From assembly GCA_026996895.1 (NCBI GenBank), contig JALWJX010000004.1, positions 6,693 through 54,641 on the forward strand: a stretch of DNA of 47,949 nt, given 5' to 3'. A program made the translations under genes and the position numbers. The stretch comes from Candidatus Kapaibacterium sp. (GTDB taxonomy: Bacteria > Bacteroidota > Ignavibacteria > Kapaibacteriales > WFXC01). Below the pieces are notes generated by a model. The model worked only from the letters and a program-made list of their open reading frames with translations, searched no databases and was not told the DNA's origin. This document shows, one piece after another, positions 43,201 to 47,949 of the stretch (position 1 is the stretch's first letter; the number at the start of each line of letters is the position of its first letter).

Positions 43201-43869
43201 TGGGGGACCATCGTTCAAAATGCGATAGGGATTGGGCTGGATCACCAGCAGTTCAGGCGACTTGCGCTGAATTACCACTCGAAATACAGCCGTATTGTCA
43301 AAGTAGTACTGGTTATTTGCCTCGCCGTACCGATCGATATACAGAAATTGCGCTTTGACGTCGTTCCCATAGACAGTGCGGGTGTACACATGCTGAGGAT
43401 TGTACGTGTCATTTTCCGGGATAAATCGATACTTTTTCATCGAATCCGCAACGTCCAGTTGCATATCCTCGAGGGTAAAGTTCCGGTCAACTCGCGCGTT
43501 GGTTGCAAAAAAGATCCAACAGGCAGCCGGGGTAATGTTGCAGAAAACCTGTCCCTGCCACCCATTATCTTCCAGCGGCAACTTTGGATATTGCGGTAAG
43601 CCCGCAAAACTGACCAGTGAGAATCGAGCATCGGCGGTGAGTTCAATGTCTCCAACGATCGTACCAAAAACGCCGCTCCCACTGACCGTCCACAAATACG
43701 CAGCCTGCTTCCAGTGATAGTACCGTGAAAAGGTACGTTGCGGCTTGTTGGTCTGCACATACACCGTATCGTCTGGCTGCGCCCATACAGGAGCGATCAG
43801 CACTGGCAATAAGGCAAGAGCGATGGCGACGAAAAAATTTCCTCCATCCCGGCGTTGCTGCGTCATCAT
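40264..43869 (-). CDS. Giant T9SS-secreted ASH/choice-of-anchor-D protein (~1200 aa)
   Basis: Start chosen at 43869 (MMTQQRRDGGNFFVAIAL), giving 1201 aa with a signal peptide ending near PVWAQ; ATG 43866 is equally possible. The frame open to 43944 overlaps the murI start and lies over the promoter. An N-terminal beta domain (about 25-230) is followed by many ASH units (LNFGQAPVGGGATIQFRRI, IDFGDVWVGQQKDTTLVIRN, IDFGQVSEGEQRIRAFTIRN, QDFDSVYIHRTSPPKLLRL, VDFGDIVVLQNCPDG). Then comes a cohesin-like segment (LPTLIRVRPGRPIALPI, TLLEYQRFEVLG) and a T9SS sorting domain (LFTLNGIRVWEYRQW, VPPGVYLCRMNAG). It is the first gene of the unit with the beta-barrel and DUF1573 genes and lies divergent from murI. 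It is a surface structural protein; its partner is unknown. Confidence 0.87.
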   Translation of the reverse strand: MMTQQRRDGGNFFVAIALALLPVLIAPVWAQPDDTVYVQTNKPQRTFSRYYHWKQAAYLWTVSGSGVFGTIVGDIELTADARFSLVSFAGLPQYPKLPLEDNGWQGQVFCNITPAACWIFFATNARVDRNFTLEDMQLDVADSMKKYRFIPENDTYNPQHVYTRTVYGNDVKAQFLYIDRYGEANNQYYFDNTAVFRVVIQRKSPELLVIQPNPYRILNDGPPNTIPNAVFREEVLNFGQAPVGGGATIQFRRILKNRGLEPLRIRQIVVAGTNIADFTVQRTDGAPLTQTTDLQRWQDSVELVFQFQPTSVGAKQAEVLVFCNDPTQNPGAGETYFRFLLQGEGVQAQLSVLPEIDFGDVWVGQQKDTTLVIRNIGNTAATLLQYTGVADPFFLTNPVDTNQPPQPPAALDPGRSDSLRIVFRPTQKGRVQDTLRIAATNTSPYSVVLRGRGLLSAAKIWHRWQFADSLRDTIDFGQVSEGEQRIRAFTIRNLGNVRLTIPEKVVPYYEVVDIIPGSKDEFVELFQLGCDTCFIDTLTPYYDKQFAFLYDGTLTFPVGKKAVRLRLSVRQQDDTSKIVAQKEFVLIAEKIPVRLNVAPVEQDFDSVYIHRTSPPKLLRLVNISKQHAIWIDTILFIGGSVAGEFRIASGDYQIQLAPEDSLGLPVVYQPADRGWDTVRLIVRYHSVINGNRRDDSVTAILRGIGVEQQLLLEAAVSGGIPPEPFEVRRGLAVDTIDVGAVRVGRSQSILGFVRNLGNLVIHPAQTFFYVLEELTPNALLHYQVVSPHDSSLAIGQRDTVHLLFQPKSPGQHAVRYVLSSNVPDRIGTAPDSIRQWSFVVVGRGIRPEVMWSQQAVDFGDIVVLQNCPDGIVERSVRLTNAGDAPVLIVAAVIVPNSGVFTLQGMYVGKTVEPGEYLDFPIRFAPPSVGTFTAELVVHTDEAFPYKEYRIQLEGQGIAPPVVPMQLPTLIRVRPGRPIALPIRWATQPYGNLLQQIDTIEFALRYNKTLLEYQRFEVLGTAAENATVDAQQIRLPGDPQAVLAVRIAQSDPLLLRDTLIVLWFDTFLGTQASTEVTLNDTRVVVDECEGVVELLAEGGAVILDSLCGLEQKLAPVGAYRFRLQAGKHNGAWSVEYEIPFDITVQLELFTLNGIRVWEYRQWHSRAGRYVVPLPSVPPGVYLCRMNAGIFSKAVLLWRRQEQ

Positions 43870-43902
43870 TGGATAGCTGGCTGTTTCACTGTATATTTGA
43901 CT

Positions 43903-43945
43903 TTTGATTTCAGCAAATTTAGCATACTTTCGACAATGAACCAAG
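43903..43945. promoter_or_regulatory. Overlapping divergent promoters of murI and the giant ASH gene
   Basis: Minus strand: TAAATTTG (plus coordinates 43914-43921) with CTTG (43942-43945) 20 nt upstream. Plus strand: TTTG (43903-43906), 18-nt spacer, TACTTTCG (43925-43932), only 3 nt before the murI ATG. The -7 of each lies inside the spacer of the other, so polymerase cannot occupy both at once. The position implies a leaderless or nearly leaderless murI mRNA. Confidence 0.55.
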
Positions 43946-44769
43946 GCTCAGCAATCACAATTGGCGTCTTCGATTCTGGCATTGGCGGACTGACCGCTGT
44001 CCGGGAACTGGAGCGGCTGTTGCCCACCGCTACCATTATCTACCTGGGCGATACCGCCCGATTGCCGTACGGTACCAAGTCGAACGACACCATCCTCCGC
44101 TACACCATCGAGGGTGTAACGTACCTGCTGGAACACTACGACGTAACAGCCCTGCTGATCGCTTGCAATACCGCTTCCGCCGTCGCTGCTCCCTTTCTTC
44201 GACAACATCTCTCCATCCCCGTATTCGATGTGATCGATCCAGCAGCGCAGCAAGCAGCGCAGCAAACGCAGACAAAGACAGTACTCATTACCGGGACGTA
44301 TGCAACGGTTGAAAACCGGGCGTATGAGCATAGTCTGGCGCAATACGATCCCACCATTCGTACGCTCAGCGTGCCGTGTCCCCTCTTCGTTCCCTTAGCG
44401 GAAGAAGGACTGGCAGGGCATCCGATCGCCTACCAGGCAGCACGCCTGTATTTGGAACGTTTTGTTTCTTCCGATGCTGACACGGTGATCTTAGGTTGTA
44501 CCCACTTTCCCTTGCTCACAGCGGTGATCCGGCGTGTTCTGCCGGGAATGCATATCATCAACTCCGGGGCAGCGGCTGCCTCTGCCCTGGCTCGCACCGT
44601 TGCTTCGCAACCTCCGCAACCGCAGCGCTCTGGAGAGCTCCACGTCATCGTGACCGATCTTCCCCGTCAATTTCCTGCCATTGCCGAACGCTTCTTAGGA
44701 CACTCCATCGATTCCTTACGAGTTGAGTCCAACCTTCAAACAGCGCTGTCCGATGTCCTCCAGCCTTGA
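43936..44769 (+). CDS. murI: Glutamate racemase MurI
   Basis: A 277-aa enzyme that interconverts L- and D-glutamate for peptidoglycan precursors. The ATG at 43936 (MNQGSAITIGVFDSGIGG) was chosen because the family begins with this phosphate-binding-like FDSGIGGLT motif; the frame extends upstream to 43855 through the divergent promoter. Catalytic cysteines are C77 in LLIACNTASA and C188 in VILGCTHFPLL. IIYLGDTARLPYG and PVFDVIDPA are also typical. It starts a closely packed plus-strand run: the HD-GYP gene begins 17 bp before its stop, followed by two peptide-ABC permeases and holA. Together with the NlpC/P60 enzyme and the peptide-binding lipoprotein nearby, the region has a cell-wall flavour. 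Confidence 0.95.
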   Translation: MNQGSAITIGVFDSGIGGLTAVRELERLLPTATIIYLGDTARLPYGTKSNDTILRYTIEGVTYLLEHYDVTALLIACNTASAVAAPFLRQHLSIPVFDVIDPAAQQAAQQTQTKTVLITGTYATVENRAYEHSLAQYDPTIRTLSVPCPLFVPLAEEGLAGHPIAYQAARLYLERFVSSDADTVILGCTHFPLLTAVIRRVLPGMHIINSGAAAASALARTVASQPPQPQRSGELHVIVTDLPRQFPAIAERFLGHSIDSLRVESNLQTALSDVLQP

Positions 44770-45607
44770 AAGACAGTTGGTCGAAGCTTTCCAGCAAACC
44801 ATTGAGATGCTGCAATCGATCGTTGGTGCGCACGAACGTTTTTATACCACCAGCCACTCCGTTTTTGTCGGCGAAAAATCTGCACAGGTAGCCGAGCGCC
44901 TGGGACTCAATGCAGAGGAGGTTTTTATCACCCGCATCGCTGGCTATCTCCACGACATCGGAAAGATTGGCTTACCAGACCGAATCATTGGCAAATCAAC
45001 CCGATCGATGACGGATCAGGAGTTAGCGCTTTATCGATCCCATCCGATTCTGGGACATCGGATTCTTTCGCATCACAAGGGATTCACCGAAATTGCCACA
45101 GTAGTCCTGCACCATCACGAGCGGCTGGACGGCAGTGGCTTTCCCCAGGGATTGTCCGGCAGGCTCATTCACCCCGCAGCGCTGATCATCGGGGTTGTCG
45201 ACATCTATCACAATGCGGTGTACAAACAATCGAGGGATCGAACTGAAGTTGCCAAATCGTCGACTCCGTACTTTTCAACGCAATCCCTGCTGGACTACAC
45301 CCGCCAGCGATCGGAGCAGGCATTGCAGTACCTGCAATCGAAGGCGGGCAGCACCTTCAGCGAAAAAGTCGTTGATACGTTCATTGCCATCATTGAAGAA
45401 GAGCGCCGGAAATTGGGACAAAAGGTCATCCGGCGGCTGAGCGTGGCACAACTGCAACCCGGAATGCAACTGGCAGAGAATTGCTATACTTCTTACGGTT
45501 TGCTCATTGTCGGCAGCAACGAACCGCTAACACCATCGATGATTGAACGTCTTAAGGCTTTTGCAGAAGCCGGGGAAATTCCAATGAAATTGCTGGTGAT
45601 TGTGTAG
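44753..45607 (+). CDS. HD-GYP-type phosphohydrolase (variant GSGFP)
   Basis: A 284-aa protein, start at 44753 (MSSSLERQLVEAFQQ), overlapping murI by 17 bp. HD-GYP landmarks are an N-terminal His in SHSVFVGEKSAQVAERLGL, the HD pair H67-D68 in YLHDIGKIGLPD, HPILGHRILSHHKGF, and VVLHHHERLDGSGFPQGL in place of the canonical HHE..DG.GYP; the Tyr is Phe (F130). These enzymes usually hydrolyse cyclic-di-GMP. Tyr-to-Phe variants occur in active proteins, so activity remains plausible. No receiver or sensor domain precedes the HD domain. A C-terminal ~60-residue extension (LSVAQLQPGMQLAENCY, LLIVGSNEPLTPSMIERL) resembles small domains accompanying other HD-GYP proteins. The peptide permease gene follows after 3 bp. 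Confidence 0.85.
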   Translation: MSSSLERQLVEAFQQTIEMLQSIVGAHERFYTTSHSVFVGEKSAQVAERLGLNAEEVFITRIAGYLHDIGKIGLPDRIIGKSTRSMTDQELALYRSHPILGHRILSHHKGFTEIATVVLHHHERLDGSGFPQGLSGRLIHPAALIIGVVDIYHNAVYKQSRDRTEVAKSSTPYFSTQSLLDYTRQRSEQALQYLQSKAGSTFSEKVVDTFIAIIEEERRKLGQKVIRRLSVAQLQPGMQLAENCYTSYGLLIVGSNEPLTPSMIERLKAFAEAGEIPMKLLVIV

Positions 45608-45610
45608 CCA

Positions 45611-46537
45611 ATGGCAGCGTACATTATCCGAAAATTGCTGTATTCGGTGCTGGTGCTCTACGGTGTTCTGACCATTACCTTCTTCATCAACTACGTCCTT
45701 CCCGGCGATCCTGCCCGGCTGTTGCTAGGGCAGCGTGCTGATATTGCATCGGTTGAAGCGCTTCGCAAACAGTTAGGACTGGACCGCCCGCTGTACGAAC
45801 AGTACGTGAACTATCTCTGGCGAGTGCTGCACGGCGATCTGGGGCGCTCGTTTGCGACCAATCGTGACGTCGTTGAAACGATTGCGGAACGGATTCCGGC
45901 AACGGCACTGCTGGCAGTCAGCGCCATTACCCTTGCTTCCATTCTGGGTATTCTTCTGGGTATCTTCTCTGCCCTGCGGGCAAATACCTGGTTTGACACC
46001 ACCATTATGACTACTGCCCTACTGGGCATTTCATTACCTTCCTTTGTCACCGGATTGCTGTTCGCCTTACTGTTCGGCGTTCTGCTCCAGTGGCTGCCCA
46101 TTTCTGGCTACATCAACCGGGGATGGGAGTATTTACTTTTGCCAATGATCACCCTGGGTGTTCGCCCACTGTCCATCATCGCCCGCCTTACCCGAAGTAG
46201 TATGCTGGAAGTCCTCCATCAGGAATACATTCGTACGGCGAAAGCGAAGGGCTTGCCCCAATCAACGGTGCTTTTCAAGCACGCTCTGCGCAATGCCCTC
46301 AATCCGGTGGTCACCACTGTCAGTGCCTGGTTCGCTGCCCTGCTTGCCGGAACCTTTTTTATCGAGTACATCTTCAATTGGCCCGGCATTGGCACGGTCG
46401 CCATTAACGCCATTGAAAAGCTGGATTATCCCGTGATTCAAGGAGTTGTGCTGTTTACTGCTGTGGTGTTTGTGATTATCAACTTACTGGTCGACATTAT
46501 CTATGCTTTCCTGGATCCGAAAATCAAACTGTCATAG
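45611..46537 (+). CDS. dppB: Peptide ABC transporter permease, DppB/OppB type
   Basis: A 308-aa inner-membrane protein. The N-terminal helix (YIIRKLLYSVLVLYGVLTITFF) is followed by the DppB signature VLPGDPARLLLGQRA and LGLDRPLYEQYVNYL, about five more membrane segments, and the cytoplasmic EAA loop HQEYIRTAKAKGLPQSTVLF with HALRNALNP. Its final helix ends in DIIYAFLDPKIKLS. It should form a heterodimeric channel with the next gene product and take substrate from a family-5 binding protein such as that at 35314-37026. Whether these are true partners is inference: the ATPase genes are not in the window. It lies 3 bp after the HD-GYP gene and 12 bp before the second permease. The gene symbol denotes the type, not a proven dipeptide substrate. 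Confidence 0.9.
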   Translation: MAAYIIRKLLYSVLVLYGVLTITFFINYVLPGDPARLLLGQRADIASVEALRKQLGLDRPLYEQYVNYLWRVLHGDLGRSFATNRDVVETIAERIPATALLAVSAITLASILGILLGIFSALRANTWFDTTIMTTALLGISLPSFVTGLLFALLFGVLLQWLPISGYINRGWEYLLLPMITLGVRPLSIIARLTRSSMLEVLHQEYIRTAKAKGLPQSTVLFKHALRNALNPVVTTVSAWFAALLAGTFFIEYIFNWPGIGTVAINAIEKLDYPVIQGVVLFTAVVFVIINLLVDIIYAFLDPKIKLS

Positions 46538-46549
46538 CGGCGCATCGAG

Positions 46550-47614
46550 ATGAATCGCGAAGCATATAGCGAACGACACGGGGGATTGTGGCAGCAAACG
46601 TGGCGGCGGCTGCGGCAGAGTATTGCTGCAATGGTGGGACTGAGCATTATCAGTCTGCTGACCCTGACCGCAATTTTTGCAGACTTCATTGCCCCATTTC
46701 CGCCACACGTGCAAATCCTGGAATATGCGATCAAACCGGCTTTCTTCCGCGGCAATCTCCTGCTGAAACGCAATCCCACCCATCCAGAGGAGCCGTTGCT
46801 GATTCCTATCCAGCACTATGAAGTACGCGGCGATACCGTTGTCTACACGGACATCGACGGGAGACGCCACCGCGTTGCAATTCAACAACTGTGGGGTGAT
46901 GATCCTTCCGATTGGCATCGGCAACCGCTCTTTTTGCTGGGAACAGACCGGTATGGACGGGATGTTTTCAGTCGCCTGGTCTACGGTGCTCGCATCAGCC
47001 TGTCGGTGGGTTTGATTTCTCAGGGCATTGCGCTGAGCATCGGAATCCTTCTGGGAGCGCTGGCAGGATACTTCCTGGGCTGGATCGATGACCTCATTAT
47101 GTGGCTGATCAATGTTGTGTGGTCGTTTCCAACGATTCTGCTGGTTATCGCTTTCTCCGTTGTCTTAGGACAGGGATTCTGGCAAACCTTTGTTGCTATT
47201 GGGATTTCTACGTGGGTTGACATTGCCCGTATTGTTCGGGGACAGTTCCTTTCCCTGCGCGAAGCGGAATTTGTGGAAGCAACCCGTGCGCTGGGCTATC
47301 CCACGCGGCGGATAATCCTGCGCCACATTTTGCCCAATACCCTGGGTCCGCTGACGGTCATTATGACCGCTGGCTTTGCCAATGCGATTATCGCAGAAGC
47401 AGGATTGAGCTTCCTCGGCTTAGGTGTGCAGCCGCCCACGCCGTCGTGGGGACAGATGATCCGGGATGGGTATGGGTATATTGCGGCTGGAGTGAACTGG
47501 GAACTGACCGTCTTCCCCAGTATTGCCATCGCACTGGCGGTCATTGCCTTTAATCTGCTCGGCGATGGCTTGCGCGATGCGCTCGATCCTCGAACCTTAA
47601 TGCGGCGGGAGTAA
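46550..47614 (+). CDS. dppC: Peptide ABC transporter permease, DppC/OppC type
   Basis: A 354-aa inner-membrane permease. A first helix (IAAMVGLSIISLLTLTAIFADFIAPF) is followed by an unusually long external segment of about 85 residues (YAIKPAFFRGNLLLKRNP to QQLWGDDPSDWHRQPLFL) before LGTDRYGRDVFSRLVYGARISLSVG, the standard DppC entry. The rest is typical: five membrane segments, an EAA loop EAEFVEATRALGYPTRRII with HILPNTLGP, AGLSFLGLGVQPPTPSWGQMI, and the C-terminal FNLLGDGLRDALDPR. Most DppC proteins are about 300 aa, so the extra loop explains the length and may contact the binding protein. It follows dppB by 12 bp and precedes holA by 48 bp. Confidence 0.9.
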   Translation: MNREAYSERHGGLWQQTWRRLRQSIAAMVGLSIISLLTLTAIFADFIAPFPPHVQILEYAIKPAFFRGNLLLKRNPTHPEEPLLIPIQHYEVRGDTVVYTDIDGRRHRVAIQQLWGDDPSDWHRQPLFLLGTDRYGRDVFSRLVYGARISLSVGLISQGIALSIGILLGALAGYFLGWIDDLIMWLINVVWSFPTILLVIAFSVVLGQGFWQTFVAIGISTWVDIARIVRGQFLSLREAEFVEATRALGYPTRRIILRHILPNTLGPLTVIMTAGFANAIIAEAGLSFLGLGVQPPTPSWGQMIRDGYGYIAAGVNWELTVFPSIAIALAVIAFNLLGDGLRDALDPRTLMRRE

Positions 47615-47662
47615 TGAAACGTTCGTTTTGAAGGGTACAGCGCAAGTATTGAAGCAGCAGGA

Positions 47663-47949
47663 ATGAAACCGGTCACGATCGCGGCTTTACAAAAGGCAAA
47701 GCAGTTGCCGCCTGTGCTGCTCATCTTTGGCGAAGAACGGTTGCTGGTGGAAGAAACGCTCCAGCAATTGCTGCAGGAAGCCTACCGACGGGGTGTTACG
47801 TCGCAGCAGGTGGAATTCCTGAACTGTGAAGAGCTTCCGCCAGAGCAACTGCTCAGCCGGATGATGGCTTATCCTCTTTTAGGCGGACGGCGGCTGCTCA
47901 TTTTACGTCGCGCCGAACGGCTGGCAAAGCTGGAGAAGCGCAAAGAGGG
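47663..47949 (+). CDS. holA: DNA polymerase III delta subunit HolA (5' part only)
   Basis: The first ~95 residues of a clamp-loader delta subunit, which opens the beta sliding clamp during replication. It begins MKPVTIAALQKAKQLPPVLL, with the family-typical LIFGEERLLVEETLQQLL and the segment MAYPLLGGRRLLILRRAERL, corresponding to the ...PFFG.RRLVVLR..E phrase of HolA. It starts 48 bp after the dppC-like gene and may be cotranscribed with it. The remaining two-thirds lie beyond the window, so domain integrity cannot be checked. Confidence 0.85.
   Translation, partial: MKPVTIAALQKAKQLPPVLLIFGEERLLVEETLQQLLQEAYRRGVTSQQVEFLNCEELPPEQLLSRMMAYPLLGGRRLLILRRAERLAKLEKRKE

Overview
This 47,949-bp window (moderately GC-rich by eye) most likely comes from a bacterium of the Bacteroidota/Chlorobiota (FCB) group, plausibly an Ignavibacteria/Kapabacteria-like lineage. 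That placement is inference. It rests on eight large secreted proteins that end in a type IX secretion (T9SS) type-A-like C-terminal sorting domain, on two giant ASH/choice-of-anchor-D proteins, on promoters matching the Bacteroidota form TTTG-N20-TANNTTTG, and on housekeeping genes (mtaB, purK, murI, rlmI, holA). No rRNA, tRNA, CRISPR array, transposase or phage gene was seen.

Layout. 1-1,190: 5' part of mtaB (minus strand) divergent from a FlK-like hotdog thioesterase. 1,190-1,935: cluster of palindromic intergenic repeats. 1,936-9,191: DUF4397-like lipoprotein, glycine-rich lipoprotein, and a HAF-repeat/C39-like cysteine-peptidase T9SS protein. 9,824-17,807: an unknown alpha-helical protein (paralog 1), an HExxH metallopeptidase with sorting domain, and a 12-Asp-box (BNR/sortilin-like) protein. 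18,412-27,207: a pure six-copy HAF-repeat protein, a convergent secreted protein, an ECF-like sigma factor, paralog 2 of the helical protein, and a HAF/metzincin T9SS protease. 27,724-43,869 (mostly minus strand): two giant ASH proteins, an MlaF-like ATPase, a DUF4269 protein, purK, an NlpC/P60 hydrolase, a peptide-ABC lipoprotein, rlmI (plus strand), DUF1573 and a beta-barrel protein. 43,936-47,949 (plus strand): murI, an HD-GYP protein, dppB-like, dppC-like and the start of holA, closely packed.

The most interesting part is 4.4-27.2 kb. It is an accessory secretome island in which the same modules recur: HAF repeats, an Ig/FN3-like domain and a T9SS tail are shared while the enzymatic domain changes (none, cysteine peptidase, metzincin). 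Three secreted-protein genes (4,536; 11,831; 24,418) are preceded by copies of one 50-60 bp element. In two copies it contains a perfect Bacteroidota-type promoter. Two of these genes directly follow the two copies of the unknown ~530-aa helical protein, one of which lies beside a sigma-factor gene. This suggests, without proving it, a small co-regulated system for displaying modular secreted proteins.

Palindromic repeat modules fill most long gaps on the accessory side and generate spurious reading frames. Starts were moved inward from the longest possible ORF where a signal peptide, family length or repeat overlap argued for it.
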